NCBI RefSeq assembly: GCF_030345335.1
Contig: NZ_JAPVRC010000001.1
Span: 682,001-746,000, forward strand
Direction of reading: 5' to 3'
Source: Halobacillus campisalis
GTDB lineage: Bacteria > Bacillota > Bacilli > Bacillales > Halobacillaceae
Length of the DNA: 64,000 nt
A model generated the notes under the pieces. The model was not told the DNA's origin and did not search any database. It saw only the letters and a program-made list of their open reading frames with translations. The position numbers and the translations under genes were made by a program. Of the stretch, positions 37,921 through 48,967 are shown in pieces. Position 1 is the first letter of the stretch, and each line of letters starts with the position of its first letter.

Positions 37921-38400
37921 TTGAAAAAACAAAACTCTTTCGCTGGCTATCTATTGATTGGTCTCGGAATTTATTTTCTTCTTCGCCAATTAAATATACC
38001 CTATTTCAGTCAATTTTACTCTTGGCCTACCATTCTTATCATAATTGGGGCCGCCTTTTTGATACATAGCTATGTGTCAAAAGATTATACGAACATTCTT
38101 CCTGGTTTTATTCTTACAGGACTTGGCGTTCATTTTCACGGGCAGAATCATTATTCATTTTGGATCGATCATTGGGCCATGTATCCTTTAATTATCGGTA
38201 TCGGCTTTTTACTTAAGTATTCGAAAACGAAATCTGGCATTCTACCAGCACTAGGATTACTAGGATTAGCTGGTTTCGGCTTTTTCTCTACATCTAACCC
38301 AGGCTGGTTCAGCTTCTTCTATACATTGACGGGCTGGATTGAACAGTTTTGGCCTGTCGTCCTAATTGCAGCAGGACTATTTTTAATGAAAAGAAAATAG
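37921..38400 (+). CDS. Small polytopic membrane protein (LiaI/LiaF-N-like)
   Basis: 159-residue membrane protein with about six hydrophobic helices arranged as repeated GYLLIGLGIYFLL and WPTILIIIGAAFLI patterns, seen in LiaI/DUF5668-type proteins of Firmicutes. I chose the TTG at 37921 because GGAGGA ends seven bases upstream; the upstream ATG would overlap that site. B. subtilis has the membrane gene ysxD in the same place next to hemA, but homology is not established from sequence alone. Confidence 0.7.
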   Translation: MKKQNSFAGYLLIGLGIYFLLRQLNIPYFSQFYSWPTILIIIGAAFLIHSYVSKDYTNILPGFILTGLGVHFHGQNHYSFWIDHWAMYPLIIGIGFLLKYSKTKSGILPALGLLGLAGFGFFSTSNPGWFSFFYTLTGWIEQFWPVVLIAAGLFLMKRK

Positions 38401-38497
38401 ATGCACTTTATAAAATCAGGCTGTCTTATAAGTCTGAGATATTTTTTATAGGATAACAGTTTCCATTCCCTATTGCAGCTAGAAAATGCAGTCTGAA

Positions 38498-38524
38498 ATG
38501 CCTATCAATTTGTTAGGCATTTTT
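38498..38524 (+). terminator. Terminator in the repeat-bearing gap
   Basis: AATGCCTA stem with its complement and a T-run (GGCATTTTTTG), about 100 bases after the plus-strand membrane protein gene. Confidence 0.7.
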
Positions 38525-38761
38525 TGTTTTATAAAGTTCTTTATCAGCTTTGCGAGCTGACATTACTTACGTTGCAGTAAATTAGACAGGCATTTAACTT
38601 CGTCTACATTTTCTTTATGCTATACTTTTTCACCTTCAAATTGTCATTCAAAGCCTTATTAATATTTGGAATCAGAAAAGGTGTATGCGAATGGATGTTT
38701 AAGTTTATATAGAGTCTTGGAATAAAGCTCTTGAACAAACTGGCAGGATAGTGGAAGACTT

Positions 38762-38933
38762 AGTTTCGAGATATTGGGTGAGTGGGTCAGGGCGGCGGGG
38801 AATGGCTCGCTTTCCGTGGGAGCTTGGTGAGCTTCCTCGGACATCCCGTCCTGCGGGATCTCACCAAGCCCTCTCTTCCCACAGGAGTCTCCCCATTCCC
38901 CGCCGCCCTTACTATAGATTTTCTTCTCGAAAT
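38762..38933 (-). repeat. Long hairpin repeat family 1, copy 2 (inverted)
   Basis: A 121-base core (38789-38909) folds end to end. The outer stem AGGGCGGCGGGGAATGG pairs with its exact complement. Within it are CTCCTGTGGGAAGAGAG, CCTCGG, and CTCACCAAGCTCCC-CGGAAAGCGAGCC on the minus strand. TTTCGAGA and TCTCGAAA lie outside it. Confidence 0.7.
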
Positions 38934-39123
38934 CGCTGTAAAAAGAACCTTCTAAGTAATAATGTGAGTACTAAACTCCGGTGGTATAGCTATAGAATTT
39001 CAGTTATAAAACCTGCGCTTTAAGGTAGTTCCATACATTTCTTTGCATACGACAGTCTTCCTGGTTATCACTCCAGTGACAAGGTCTTTTCTAATATTTC
39101 TACTAATATTTTTAAATTTGGTA

Positions 39124-39298
39124 TAGTTTCGAGCACCTTCCAATCGGATGGTGACTTTAGAAAACGGTGAGACTCCTGTGGGATGTACATGGTAGGTGAG
39201 ATCCCGGAAGGCGAAGCCTGAGGAAGCTCAACACATGCCCACGGAAAGCGATCCGTTTCCTGAAGTCACCATATCCTCATACAAAAGTCTCGAAACTG
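39124..39298 (+). repeat. Long hairpin repeat family 1, copy 3
   Basis: Carries GAGACTCCTGTGGGA ... GAGGAAGCTCAAC ... CCCACGGAAAGCGATCC. The outer arms are ATGGTGACTT and its complement, then AGTTTCGAG and CTCGAAACT. The outer stem differs in sequence from copy 2 yet still pairs. Confidence 0.7.
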
Positions 39299-39437
39299 AG
39301 TCTTCAAGAATAGGGAGCATTAGTGGAACAACTAAGATTTTAATAAGGCACTGACGCCTTTTGATAATGTGATGCACCATTTTCTTCAAATTATGAAGTT
39401 AATTACTTTACAATTTGCCAAGAGGCGGCCTTTTTAA

Positions 39438-40178
39438 TTATAATATCGAGCTCAAGAAAGCTTTCGTTCGTTCCTCTTTTGGATGATCAAAAATCTCCTC
39501 AGGCTCGCCAACCTCTACAATTCTACCCTCATGCATATAAACTACACGATCGGCGACCTCTCTGGCAAATCCCATTTCATGAGTTACGACGACCATCGTC
39601 ATCCCTTCACTCGCTAATGTTTTAATTGTCTGCAGGACCTCACCGACGAGCTCTGGATCCAGAGCAGAAGTTGGTTCGTCAAACAGCATGATTTCCGGCT
39701 TCATGGCTAGTGCTCTTGCAATTGCTACTCTTTGCATCTGTCCACCAGAAAGCTTAGAAGGAAATTCGTTCGCTTTTTCTAATAATCCCACTTTCTTAAG
39801 TAAGGCCAGGGCTTCTTGCTCAGCCTCCGTCTTTTTTTTCTTTTTCACCTGAATAGGGGCTTCGGTAACATTTTCAAGGACGGTTTTATGAGGAAATAAA
39901 TTAAATTGCTGAAACACCATCCCGACTTTTTGACGAACGTCATTTAAGTTATTTTTCTTTGGGTCTACAGCTTGTCCCTTAATCATTACGACGCCGCTGT
40001 TAAGCATTTCTAAAAAATTCAGACACCGGAGCAGTGTACTTTTCCCAGATCCACTCGAGCCGATAAGGCAGACTACTTCACTTTCCCTTACTTTAAAGTT
40101 TATGTCTTTCAATACGTGTAAATCACCAAAATATTTATTCAGATTCTTTACGGTTACCATCTCTCTACGTTCATTCAT
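39438..40178 (-). CDS. Amino-acid ABC transporter ATP-binding protein (GlnQ-like), orphan
   Basis: ATPase of polar amino-acid uptake ABC systems, 246 residues. Walker [10 protein letters not shown] (about 37-45), Q-loop, signature LSGGQMQR, Walker [16 protein letters not shown] and the H-loop VVTHEM are all intact, and the 'VVCLIG' start is family-typical. ATG follows GGAGG. No permease or binding-protein gene is adjacent: upstream is engB across a terminator and downstream is repeat DNA. It must pair with partners elsewhere. Confidence 0.92.
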   Translation of the reverse strand: MNERREMVTVKNLNKYFGDLHVLKDINFKVRESEVVCLIGSSGSGKSTLLRCLNFLEMLNSGVVMIKGQAVDPKKNNLNDVRQKVGMVFQQFNLFPHKTVLENVTEAPIQVKKKKKTEAEQEALALLKKVGLLEKANEFPSKLSGGQMQRVAIARALAMKPEIMLFDEPTSALDPELVGEVLQTIKTLASEGMTMVVVTHEMGFAREVADRVVYMHEGRIVEVGEPEEIFDHPKEERTKAFLSSIL

Positions 40179-40208
40179 AAGACTGCCTCCTCCGTACCTT
40201 CAGAAAAA

Positions 40209-40230
40209 AACCACCCCAATAGGAGTGGTT
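40209..40230 (-). terminator. Terminator after engB
   Basis: AACCACTCC / GGGGTGGTT hairpin followed by seven Ts on the minus strand, five bases after the engB stop. Confidence 0.85.
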
Positions 40231-40234
40231 ACTT

Positions 40235-40822
40235 TCAAATGTTTAAATACTCCAGCATTTTTCTCCATGCTAAATCCTTGCCCTCTCCAGTTTCAGCAGA
40301 GAAAGGAATCAACAGATCCTCTTCTTCCATCTGAAGCGTTGAAGAAATCAATTGGAGCTGTTTTTTCCTTTGACCTTTTTTTATCTTATCTAGTTTCGTC
40401 GCAATGACCATCACAGGAAGCTCAAAGTGTTTAAGGAAATCATACATCATACAGTCATCTTCAGTCGGCTTATGGCGGATATCGATGACAAGAGCAGTCG
40501 CTCGAAGCTGTTCTCTTTCTGAGAAATACTCTTCCATCATTTCTCCCCATTTAGCTCTTTCCTTTTTAGACACTTTAGCATACCCATAACCTGGGACATC
40601 GACAAAATGGAATTTATCATTGATGATATAAAAATTCAATGTCTGCGTTTTGCCTGGTTTAGAAGAAGTCCTGGCTAGATTTTTCCTTAAAATCATTTTA
40701 TTGATAAATGAAGACTTACCTACATTGGAACGGCCAGCTAACGCAATTTCCGGAATAAGATCTTTAGGATATTGTTTTTTACTCGCTGCACTGATCACGA
40801 TATCTGCCTGGTTAACCTTCAT
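40235..40822 (-). CDS. engB: EngB/YsxC, ribosome-biogenesis GTPase
   Basis: Essential GTPase for 50S subunit assembly. It has G1 GRSNVGKSS (about 30-38), G3 DVPGYG, G4 TKLDK and G5 SAET in 195 residues. It overlaps the 3' end of lonA by 11 bases, so the two are cotranscribed, as in B. subtilis. Confidence 0.96.
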   Translation of the reverse strand: MKVNQADIVISAASKKQYPKDLIPEIALAGRSNVGKSSFINKMILRKNLARTSSKPGKTQTLNFYIINDKFHFVDVPGYGYAKVSKKERAKWGEMMEEYFSEREQLRATALVIDIRHKPTEDDCMMYDFLKHFELPVMVIATKLDKIKKGQRKKQLQLISSTLQMEEEDLLIPFSAETGEGKDLAWRKMLEYLNI

Positions 40823-43142
40823 GAGAATCCTCCGTTAAAGCTTGTTCTAACACCTCATCCAAATGTTTAACCGGAATGAATGTAAGACCTTCCCTCACGC
40901 TTTCAGGAATGTCATCCAAATCTTTTTCGTTATCTGCTGGAATAATGATTTTTGTAAGTCCTGCTCTATGAGCACTTAAAGATTTTTCCTTCAGCCCGCC
41001 GATAGGGAGCACGCGGCCGCGCAGAGTGATTTCACCAGTCATGCCTACCTCTTTCTTTACAGCTCTTCCTGTAAGGGCTGAGACTAAGGCTGTAGCCATA
41101 GTAATACCGGCTGAAGGGCCATCTTTAGGTGTAGCTCCTTCAGGAACGTGAATATGGATATCATTCTTTTCAACAAAATCGCGATCAATCTTCAAATCGT
41201 CAGCACGTGTGCGAATATAGCTGAACGCAGCCTGTGCTGATTCTTTCATGACATCACCTAATTTACCGGTCAAGGTCAGGTTGCCTTTACCAGGATAAAT
41301 AGAAACTTCAATGGATAGCGTATCTCCTCCTGCAGAGGTGTAAGCCAATCCTGTTGCAGCTCCAACTTGATCTTCGAGCTCTGCTTGCCCATAACGGAAT
41401 TTAGGGCGCCCTAAAAGCTCCTCCAGCTGATTTTCAGTTACTACGACACGTTTTTTCTTGCCAGAGACGATGATCTTCGCTGCTTTTCTGCAGACGCCTG
41501 CCAATTCTCTTTCTAAATTACGCACGCCGGCTTCCCTCGTATACATACGAATTAACTTCAATAGCGCTTCATCTTTGAACTGGACTTTGCTTTTCGTTAA
41601 ACCATTTTCCTTGATTTGTTTAGGAAGCAAATGCTCTTTAGCGATATGAAGCTTCTCCACCTCTGTATATCCAGCAATTGATATGACTTCCATACGGTCA
41701 AGCAATGGGCCGGGTATCGAGTTCATCGTATTTGCGGTAGCGACGAACATAACGTTAGATAGATCGTAATGTTCTTCAATGAAGTGGTCGCTGAACGTGT
41801 TGTTTTGCTCAGGATCAAGTACTTCAAGCATTGCGGAGGACGGATCGCCGCGAAAATCACTTGCCATCTTATCAATTTCATCCAATAAAAAGACAGGGTT
41901 TACCGTCTCAGCACGTTTCATCCCCTGGATAACACGACCAGGCATCGCACCAATATACGTACGTCGATGACCTCGTATTTCAGCTTCATCACGGACACCG
42001 CCAAGTGACACGCGCACAAATTTACGGTTGATCGCTCTTGCAATTGACTTGGCCAGAGAGGTTTTACCTACTCCGGGCGGGCCGACTAAGCAAAGGATAG
42101 GCCCTTTAATCGAATTAGTGAGCTGCTGCACAGCTAAGTACTCCAGTACGCGCTCTTTCACTTTTTCTAAGCCGTAATGATCTTCATCCAGAATGGTTTC
42201 CGCATGATTCACATCTAAATTGTCCTCAGTTTCTGTTGTCCACGGCAAAGAAACCAGCCATTCGATATAATTACGGATGACAGAGCTTTCTGCAGAGCTT
42301 TGTGGAACCTTTTCATAACGGCCCAGCTCCTTTTCTGCTACCTTTTCTACACGTTCAGGCATATTAGCTTCTTTTATTTTCTCTCTGAGCTCTGAAACCT
42401 CTCCAGACTTTCCATCTTTATCACCGAGTTCGTTTTGGATGGCCTTCATCTGCTCACGCAAATAATATTCTTTCTGCGTTTTTTCCATCGATTTCTTAAC
42501 ACGCTGGCCGATTTTTTGCTCAATTTGAAGCACGTCGCGTTCATTGCCGATCAATTCGATCAAATGCTTCAAACGCTGCTTAACATTAGCAGTTTCAAGA
42601 ACGCTTTGCTTTTCTTTTATTTTTATTGGCAGATGTGAGGTGACGATGTCAGCCAGGTGGCTTGGTTCATCTACATCCGCTACGGTATTATACGTCTCTT
42701 TACTCACCTTTTTAGACACTTTGACATACTGCTCAAACTGATTGAGCAAAGTGCGCATTAAAGCTTCTTCTTCGTTATGATCTTCATGGATATCTTCTAC
42801 TCTTACGACATCCGCTTCATAAAACTCTTCTCCTGTGCGGATATGTTCTACACTCGCTCGGTAAAGTCCTTCTACAAGAACTCGGTTCGTTCCGTTAGGG
42901 AGTTTAACCATCTGTTTCACGCGGGCGACTGTACCTATATCATACATATCCTCTGCTGAGGGATCATCGATATTCACTTCTTTTTGTGAAACGAGAAATA
43001 TTTCGTTGTCTTCAATCATCGCTTGCTCTAAGGCATTAACTGATTTGTCTCTACCTACATCAAGGTGTAGTACCATCGAAGGGTACACTAAAAGACCTCT
43101 AAGAGGAAGGAGGGGTAACTGTATTTTATGTTTTTCTGACAA
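40812..43142 (-). CDS. lonA: LonA, ATP-dependent protease
   Basis: Cytoplasmic AAA+ serine protease of 776 residues. It has an N-terminal LAN domain ([13 protein letters not shown]), a coiled coil, Walker [10 protein letters not shown], Walker [10 protein letters not shown] and a C-terminal protease domain with the catalytic serine in PKDGPSAG and a downstream lysine. I chose TTG 43142, six bases after GGAGGTG. The usual neighbour lonB is missing: clpX comes next across 240 bases. Confidence 0.96.
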   Translation of the reverse strand: MSEKHKIQLPLLPLRGLLVYPSMVLHLDVGRDKSVNALEQAMIEDNEIFLVSQKEVNIDDPSAEDMYDIGTVARVKQMVKLPNGTNRVLVEGLYRASVEHIRTGEEFYEADVVRVEDIHEDHNEEEALMRTLLNQFEQYVKVSKKVSKETYNTVADVDEPSHLADIVTSHLPIKIKEKQSVLETANVKQRLKHLIELIGNERDVLQIEQKIGQRVKKSMEKTQKEYYLREQMKAIQNELGDKDGKSGEVSELREKIKEANMPERVEKVAEKELGRYEKVPQSSAESSVIRNYIEWLVSLPWTTETEDNLDVNHAETILDEDHYGLEKVKERVLEYLAVQQLTNSIKGPILCLVGPPGVGKTSLAKSIARAINRKFVRVSLGGVRDEAEIRGHRRTYIGAMPGRVIQGMKRAETVNPVFLLDEIDKMASDFRGDPSSAMLEVLDPEQNNTFSDHFIEEHYDLSNVMFVATANTMNSIPGPLLDRMEVISIAGYTEVEKLHIAKEHLLPKQIKENGLTKSKVQFKDEALLKLIRMYTREAGVRNLERELAGVCRKAAKIIVSGKKKRVVVTENQLEELLGRPKFRYGQAELEDQVGAATGLAYTSAGGDTLSIEVSIYPGKGNLTLTGKLGDVMKESAQAAFSYIRTRADDLKIDRDFVEKNDIHIHVPEGATPKDGPSAGITMATALVSALTGRAVKKEVGMTGEITLRGRVLPIGGLKEKSLSAHRAGLTKIIIPADNEKDLDDIPESVREGLTFIPVKHLDEVLEQALTEDSHEG

Positions 43143-43317
43143 GGATTGCACCTCCAAATAATGCGAATTGTATGTTAATCATATAGAAATCCAAGTGGAA
43201 AGTAAAACGTAAGGAATAGGTCTAAAGACTATAGCCGTACTTAAAACTACGAGCGTTAGTTCTATTATAAACACGCAGCCCGTGAATCATGCTAAAAAAG
43301 AACCTATGTACAGCAGA

Positions 43318-43350
43318 AACCGCGCTACAAACTGATCGCAGCGCGGTTTT
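43318..43350 (-). terminator. Terminator after clpX
   Basis: AACCGCGCTGCGATC...TAGCGCGGTTT-type hairpin (11-bp stem) about 30 bases after the clpX stop. Confidence 0.8.
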
Positions 43351-43382
43351 CATAAAAAATAGAAAAATGTTAAAAGGCTTAA

Positions 43383-44660
43383 TTAAGCACTCTCTTTACC
43401 GGATTCCTTGTTCTCATCTTCTACCGTACCATCAGTCAAAATCAACTTAGGATAGCTGCTTTCTTCAACAACTGTATCCTTCGTTATGACACATTTTTCA
43501 ATATCATCTCTTGATGGCAGTTCGTACATAACGTCTAACATGATTCCTTCGATGATTGAACGGAGACCACGAGCGCCTGTTTTACGTTCAATTGCTAAAC
43601 GCGCAATCTCACGCAGTGCTTCTTCTTCAAACTCTAATTCCACATGGTCGATTTGCAGAAGCTTTTGATACTGCTTGACCAATGCATTCTTAGGAGCCGT
43701 AAGAATTTCAACGAGTGCTTCCTCATCTAATTGCTCCAGGCTTCCAATTACCGGAAGACGGCCGATAAATTCAGGAATCAAACCGTAACTAAGCAGGTCT
43801 TCTGGTAAAACTTTTGTTAAAAGTTCACTTTTCTCTGCGTCTACGTCCACTTGGCCTGAGCCGAAACCTATAACTTTTTTACCTAAGCGGCGTTTAATGA
43901 TCTGCTCAATCCCATCAAATGCACCACCGACGATAAATAGAACGTTAGTAGTATCGATTTGAATGAATTCTTGATGAGGATGCTTTCTTCCACCTTGTGG
44001 AGGAACGCTGGCTTGAGTGCCCTCAAGAATCTTAAGCAGTGCCTGCTGCACACCTTCACCAGAAACATCACGAGTGATGGAAGGGTTCTCAGATTTCCGA
44101 GCTACTTTATCGATCTCATCAATATAGATGATCCCTTTTTCTGCTTTTTCAACATCGTAATCAGCTGCTTGAATCAGTTTAAGAAGAATGTTTTCTACAT
44201 CTTCACCTACATATCCAGCTTCCGTCAATGATGTTGCATCTGCGATAGCAAATGGAACATTCAAAATACGAGCCAATGTCTGTGCAAGCAACGTTTTACC
44301 GCTCCCGGTCGGTCCAAGCATAAGAATGTTACTTTTAGCTAGTTCTACATCATCATTTTTAACTCCAGCGTTAATACGCTTGTAGTGATTGTAAACAGCT
44401 ACTGATAAGTTTTTCTTAGCTTGGTCCTGCCCGATGACGTAGTCGTTCAGAATTCCGCGTATTTCCTGAGGTTTTGGAACTTCTTTAAATTCCACTTCCT
44501 CTTCATTGCCCAGCTCCTCTTCTACGATTTCTGTACATAGTTCAATACACTCATCACATATATATACGCCAGGGCCAGCCACTAATTTTCTAACTTGCTC
44601 TTGACTTTTCCCACAGAAAGAACATTTCAACTGTCCTTTTTCTTCATTAAATTTAAACAT
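43383..44660 (-). CDS. clpX: ClpX, AAA+ unfoldase of ClpXP
   Basis: ATP-dependent unfoldase and specificity subunit for ClpP, 425 residues. It has an N-terminal zinc-binding domain (CSFCGK ... CDEC, about residues 11-34), Walker A GPTGSGKT, Walker [10 protein letters not shown], the pore loop GYVGED and the IGF-type ClpP loop (VIGFGSG). I chose the ATG at 44660, preceded by GGGGTGAAGG; the longer frame would add a non-conserved N-terminus. Confidence 0.97.
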   Translation of the reverse strand: MFKFNEEKGQLKCSFCGKSQEQVRKLVAGPGVYICDECIELCTEIVEEELGNEEEVEFKEVPKPQEIRGILNDYVIGQDQAKKNLSVAVYNHYKRINAGVKNDDVELAKSNILMLGPTGSGKTLLAQTLARILNVPFAIADATSLTEAGYVGEDVENILLKLIQAADYDVEKAEKGIIYIDEIDKVARKSENPSITRDVSGEGVQQALLKILEGTQASVPPQGGRKHPHQEFIQIDTTNVLFIVGGAFDGIEQIIKRRLGKKVIGFGSGQVDVDAEKSELLTKVLPEDLLSYGLIPEFIGRLPVIGSLEQLDEEALVEILTAPKNALVKQYQKLLQIDHVELEFEEEALREIARLAIERKTGARGLRSIIEGIMLDVMYELPSRDDIEKCVITKDTVVEESSYPKLILTDGTVEDENKESGKESA

Positions 44661-44936
44661 AACCTTCACCCCTTTATAAAATGACGCAATAGTTGATTGC
44701 GACTGCTCAATCGTGGCTGCTGTGCATCCGTTTCTTTTGCCCATCATACCAGATTAACGACAAACAAAAAAGCAATACCCATAGAGAGGTGTGCGAATAC
44801 TATTACATCAACCTCATTATGTAGACATATAACTTAGAAGTCAACTGATAGGTATATCTATATTATATGTAAAAACAAGAGATATTCATTCATCATCTTT
44901 GATAAAACTAGTTTTATAAGGAATGAAAAATATAGG
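44661..44936. other. clpX upstream region
   Basis: About 275 AT-rich bases between the clpX start and the tig terminator. It should hold the clpX promoter. No CIRCE or CtsR-type repeat was seen. Confidence 0.4.
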
Positions 44937-44971
44937 AGAAGACAAGGGGTGACTAGGTCCCCTTGTCTTCT
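44937..44971 (-). terminator. Terminator after tig
   Basis: AGAAGACAAGGGG with its near-perfect complement around an 8-base loop, just after the tig stop codon. Confidence 0.88.
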
Positions 44972-44978
44972 ATTTTTA

Positions 44979-46265
44979 TTATTCAGGTTTACTATTTTCA
45001 GCTAATACGTCAATTGCTTTACGGACTTTTAAGTCTTCTTTGACCATGTCAGTGTTACCGCCAAGCATTTGTGTTAGTTGAGCTACGTCAGTCTGATACG
45101 TGGAAGCCATCTTTTCAAGCTCAGCATTCACGTCTTCTTCGTTAGCTTCAACATTTTCAGCTTCAGCAATTGCTTCAAGTGTAAGATTTGTTTTCACACG
45201 CTTGCCTGCATCTTCTTGCATTTGTTCGCGTAAAGCATCTTCATCTTGACCAGTGAACTGGAAGTACATGTCTTTCGTCATGCCTTGCATTTGAAGGCGT
45301 TGTTCAAACTCGCTGACCATGCGGTCAAGTTCTGTGTCCACCATGGATTGTGGTATTTCTACTTCTGCATTTTCAGAAGCCTTTTGAACTAGAGTGTCGC
45401 GCTTTTGGTTTTCAGCATCTGTTTTCTTCTGCTCTTCCAAACGCTCACGAGTTTTCTTCTTCAGTTCATCCAGAGATTCAACTTCTTCGTCTACATCTTT
45501 AGCAAACTCATCATCAAGTTCAGGAAGTTCTTTTCCTTTTACTTCGTGAATCGTCACTTTGAAAGTAGCTTCTTTACCTGCAAGATCTTCTGCATGATAT
45601 TCTTCAGGGAACGTCACTGTAACATCAGTTTCTTCTCCTGTTTTCTTACCAACCAGCTGTTCTTCAAATCCTGGAATGAAAGAACCAGAACCAATTTCAA
45701 GAGAATAGTTCTCAGCCTGGCCGCCTTCAAAAGCTTCGCCATCGACAAAACCTTCAAAGTCCATAACAACTGTATCTCCATCTTCAACTGCACCGTCTTC
45801 TTTCACAACAAGTTCAGCTTGGCGCTCTTGCTGCTGCTGAAGTTCGTTTTCAACGTCTTCGTCCGTTACTTCAGTGCTTTGCTCTTCGTAAGTTAATCCT
45901 TTGTATTCACCCAGTTTAACTTCTGGTTTTACTGTTACTTCAGCAGTAAATACAAGCGGCTCTCCTTTTTCGATTTGCTGCACATCCACTTCAGGACGGT
46001 CTACAGGCTCGATACCAGTTTCTTCTACAGCGTCTGAATACGCTTTTGGAAGAACGATATCAATAGCATCCTGGTAAAGTGATTCCACTCCGAAACGTTG
46101 TTCGAATAATTTACGAGGTACTTTACCTTTACGGAAACCTGGTACCTGTACTTGCTTTACTACTTTTTTGAATGCTTCATCTAAAGCATTGTTGAAATCC
46201 TCAGCAGGCACTTCCACTGTTAGTGTCCCCTGATTACCTTCTTGTTTTTCCCACTTTGCTGACAT
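44979..46265 (-). CDS. tig: Trigger factor
   Basis: Ribosome-associated chaperone and peptidyl-prolyl isomerase, 428 residues. The ribosome-binding signature [11 protein letters not shown] (about residues 38-48) is intact. An FKBP-type PPIase domain (about 150-245) and a helical C-terminal arm domain follow. I chose the ATG at 46265, eight bases after GGAGGG, giving [10 protein letters not shown], the family start. The protein is strongly acidic. Confidence 0.97.
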   Translation of the reverse strand: MSAKWEKQEGNQGTLTVEVPAEDFNNALDEAFKKVVKQVQVPGFRKGKVPRKLFEQRFGVESLYQDAIDIVLPKAYSDAVEETGIEPVDRPEVDVQQIEKGEPLVFTAEVTVKPEVKLGEYKGLTYEEQSTEVTDEDVENELQQQQERQAELVVKEDGAVEDGDTVVMDFEGFVDGEAFEGGQAENYSLEIGSGSFIPGFEEQLVGKKTGEETDVTVTFPEEYHAEDLAGKEATFKVTIHEVKGKELPELDDEFAKDVDEEVESLDELKKKTRERLEEQKKTDAENQKRDTLVQKASENAEVEIPQSMVDTELDRMVSEFEQRLQMQGMTKDMYFQFTGQDEDALREQMQEDAGKRVKTNLTLEAIAEAENVEANEEDVNAELEKMASTYQTDVAQLTQMLGGNTDMVKEDLKVRKAIDVLAENSKPE

Positions 46266-46437
46266 AAAAATTCCCTCCAACATCTATAATTTCCTTTTCG
46301 TCAGTAGACGATCATTGTTTCATTCTATGATTCTACCTATACACGAATCTCATATGCAACCACTACATTATAACATAAAGATTCGTGCTTTCAACAATTG
46401 TCCATCCCTCAAAAGAATTATGAAAAGTCTAACGATT

Positions 46438-47418
46438 TCATTCCCCTACAAGAACCATATAATGCTGTTCACAAAGTTCAATTTCTTCCTTATATTTATG
46501 AACTTCTTCAGCATGTCCATCATAATTATAAGGAAGCTGCAAATACTCATGTCCCAATTGTTTTAAAGCCTCCACTACAAAATCCACTTCATCTTCAGAT
46601 GGGAAGAGCGGATAACGGACGAAGCAGTAGTGATCAAGTAAGTTATGAATCAAGTCAAACATTGTCGGATTGCTTTGTTCAATGGAACCCAGCCTTAATT
46701 GAATCTGCTTGATAATGTAGTCAGATTGAAATGTGTTCAATTTAGAGGGTGTGACGTCCCATTCTGAACCGAATTTCTTAATCCGGATTTTGTTGTTGAA
46801 GCCCTCATCCCTAAACCACTGAATAATCCCGGTTTTAATAATGGGGTGTACTTGATCATCAACCAAAGAGCTTTCAAATACTGAAACATCCTTCGGAATA
46901 GGCTGCTTCTTCAATTGATTGACCGCTATCCATTGGTTATGTAAGTCACCGGCCCCTAATGCACTTTTAAAGTCGGACGTCAGTTTATCACTTTCTTCTT
47001 TATGTACATCCTGTAAGAGTTTTTTACTTACTTCATACATTTGCCAAAGCTGAGTACGGCTTTGATGGGGCATATCCTCCGTCTCAAATACTTCATCCAA
47101 TAGACTGATTAATTCCTGATACCGATTATCTTGAAAAAGAATTGTAATGTAAATATGTAGATATTGATAATAGTGATCTTCTTCTGTTTTCATCTGCTCT
47201 TGACAAAGGTTCTCTGCTTCTTCATAGTGTCCCAGCTCAATCCATGCCATTAATAATCCAGTGATTACTTCATGAGTTGCAACACGGTGCTCAAGAAGCA
47301 GCTTAAAGCTTTCTGCTGCGTCTTCATACCGCTTCTCGCGAATAGACTGAAAACCTGTATTCTCCAATGTTGATTTCCATTTTGGGAACAATACTATATC
47401 CCCGTTTTGTTTTTCCAT
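46438..47418 (-). CDS. TPR-repeat protein (YsoA-like)
   Basis: Soluble protein of 326 residues with N-terminal tetratricopeptide-like helices (about 15-115; for example LLMAWIELGHYEEAENLCQ and YLHIYITILFQDNRYQELI). The C-terminal domain carries no recognised motif. B. subtilis ysoA, also a TPR protein, sits directly after tig in the same orientation, so this is probably its orthologue. The ATG at 47418 follows GGAAGGGTG. Function unknown. Confidence 0.75.
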   Translation of the reverse strand: MEKQNGDIVLFPKWKSTLENTGFQSIREKRYEDAAESFKLLLEHRVATHEVITGLLMAWIELGHYEEAENLCQEQMKTEEDHYYQYLHIYITILFQDNRYQELISLLDEVFETEDMPHQSRTQLWQMYEVSKKLLQDVHKEESDKLTSDFKSALGAGDLHNQWIAVNQLKKQPIPKDVSVFESSLVDDQVHPIIKTGIIQWFRDEGFNNKIRIKKFGSEWDVTPSKLNTFQSDYIIKQIQLRLGSIEQSNPTMFDLIHNLLDHYCFVRYPLFPSEDEVDFVVEALKQLGHEYLQLPYNYDGHAEEVHKYKEEIELCEQHYMVLVGE

Positions 47419-47713
47419 AAGACACCCTTCCAAATAATTTATCATTCATCCATTGTAACCAGATTCATTATTTTTAAAACCGGTAAGTTTTTGAAAATGG
47501 TCTGTTCCAAACTTTTTATAAGAAAACACCCTAAAAAAAGAAATGTACTCGAAAAGTGTAGATGTAACTCCCCCTTAATAAAAATATAGAGAAGAGGCGT
47601 CCAATGCGGCGCCTCTTTCTTTGTTTTGCGAAGTATCGCTGACACAAACCTGTATATGTATATTTGACACCGTTTATTATAGCACAGGCAGTTCATGAAC
47701 ACATCTTATTCAC

Positions 47714-48310
47714 TCATAGAGAGGCATTAGGGGTGAATCTTTGAGAAGTAAGCAGCATAGTGGCCAGTGCTACACTTATGATAGTTAGGGTTGAAAGCAG
47801 GAGGGTGTGCGCTGAAAACAAGTATCCTCCTAAAAGAATTACGATCAAATCAATAAAAAGAATAACAAACCCGACGTTTACTTTCATAAACTTCGCAATC
47901 ATCTGTGCAAGTAAATCTGTCCCGCCCGTGCTCGTCTGATGTCTGAGCATGTATCCGATCCCACACCCTACAAGTACTCCTCCAAGAATCGAGCTGACCG
48001 CAGGGTCGATGTTAACTTGATAATTTCTCGTATCACTCAGAACATCAATTAAAAAGGAAGAGACTAACAACCCATGCAGGCTATTATAGAAATAACTTCT
48101 AAATTGAAACCATGCGATCGTAAATATCGGGATACTGACACATATGATTGTGAAGCCTACTTGTAAATCCCATACATAATTCGCTATTAGCCCTAAGCCG
48201 ATCACACCACCGTCCAATACCTGATGGGGGATAAGAAACAGATTGATACCTAATGAAAGGAAAACACTTCCTATAAGTATGGCTGATGCTTTCTTCACGA
48301 AATTTTTCAT
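47714..48310 (-). CDS. YitT-family membrane protein
   Basis: DUF161/YitT-type membrane protein of 198 residues with about six helices. Typical signatures are the opening FLSLGINLFLIPHQVLDGGVIGLGL and the GGVLVGCGIGYMLRHQTSTGGTDLLAQ motif. It lacks the C-terminal DUF2179 domain present in longer family members. Transport is suspected for the family but no substrate is established. It is the last ordinary gene before the mobile island. Confidence 0.85.
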   Translation of the reverse strand: MKNFVKKASAILIGSVFLSLGINLFLIPHQVLDGGVIGLGLIANYVWDLQVGFTIICVSIPIFTIAWFQFRSYFYNSLHGLLVSSFLIDVLSDTRNYQVNIDPAVSSILGGVLVGCGIGYMLRHQTSTGGTDLLAQMIAKFMKVNVGFVILFIDLIVILLGGYLFSAHTLLLSTLTIISVALATMLLTSQRFTPNASL

Positions 48311-48686
48311 AGTATATCCCCTCTATACCAGCACAGTTTGTACTAAATATATGCAGAGAATTTATTATATAGAATTCCTATACAATGGACTGTCCAATTA
48401 GTACACCAATCTAAAGATTAGTATTACGTCCACCCCTATACATTCTAAGAGATTGACCGGCTTAGTTTCTATTCTCATTTTTCTTTATTAAATATCTCAA
48501 ATATTACCTTCTTTATAAACTTTTTCATACCGAATTTATAATTGAAGAAAAGGATACAAATAGTGTTTTATATAATGAAAGCGAACCATAAAATATTATA
48601 TAAAAAAACAAAACCTTCATTAAATAGATACGTACTTTTCAAATAGATTTTCATGACCTTTTTTATCGCATTTTAAGAAGTATAGA

Positions 48687-48803
48687 ATGAATCCGTATTA
48701 TGAAACCTCTAGGAAGATACGAATAGACAATTTTTTCTTAGATATTGAGAAGTGGAACTCAATGGGACAAGAACAGGTTAAGGAATTGCAGATATGGTGT
48801 TAG
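48687..48803 (+). pseudogene. Gene-tail remnant 1 (EKWxSM motif)
   Basis: A 38-residue frame ending IEKWNSMGQEQVKELQIWC. It is similar to the frame at 51514-51594 (IEKWKSMSPEKIKEVESIFSI) and, like it, is followed within about 70 bases by an AAATAATAA-led palindromic terminator. It looks like the 3' end of a gene whose body was lost. The parent family is not recognised. Confidence 0.45.
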
Positions 48804-48866
48804 TAGTTAGTGCAGAAGTTGAAGGATATAGAAAGCAAGAAAAAAATTATACCTATCTTAAATAAT

Positions 48867-48904
48867 AAAAGGAAGCACATCACACTATTGATGTGCTTCC
48901 TTTT
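48867..48904. terminator. Perfect palindromic terminator, left side
   Basis: AAAAGGAAGCACATCA, loop CACTAT, and its exact complement, giving a 16-bp stem. Usable in both directions. Confidence 0.88.
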
Positions 48905-48937
48905 ATTGCATGTGGTTAGTTGGGTATTTTTTCTTTT

Positions 48938-48967
48938 TTGACATGAAAAAATTGTATTTTCTATATA
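48938..48967 (+). promoter_or_regulatory. Sigma-A type promoter for the SAP-nuclease gene
   Basis: TTGACA, an 18-base spacer and TATATA, about 70 bases upstream of the TTG start. The TTGACA hexamer is perfect; the spacer is one base longer than ideal. Confidence 0.5.

Larger units (their letters stand above)
38401..39437. other. 1-kb repeat-bearing gap between the membrane protein gene and the ABC ATPase gene
   Basis: No gene is supported. It contains a terminator at 38498-38524 and two copies of the long hairpin repeat (38762-38933 in inverted orientation, 39124-39298 direct). Confidence 0.6.

Noticed and set aside
45405-45896. 163-codon plus-strand ORF opposite tig
   Set aside because: Antisense to a full, highly conserved trigger factor gene. 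It has no ribosome-binding site and its Phe/Ser-rich product mirrors the acidic tig codons.
47442-47702. 86-codon minus-strand ORF upstream of the TPR gene
   Set aside because: Spans a terminator-like hairpin near 47590-47622 and the TPR gene leader; composition looks non-coding.
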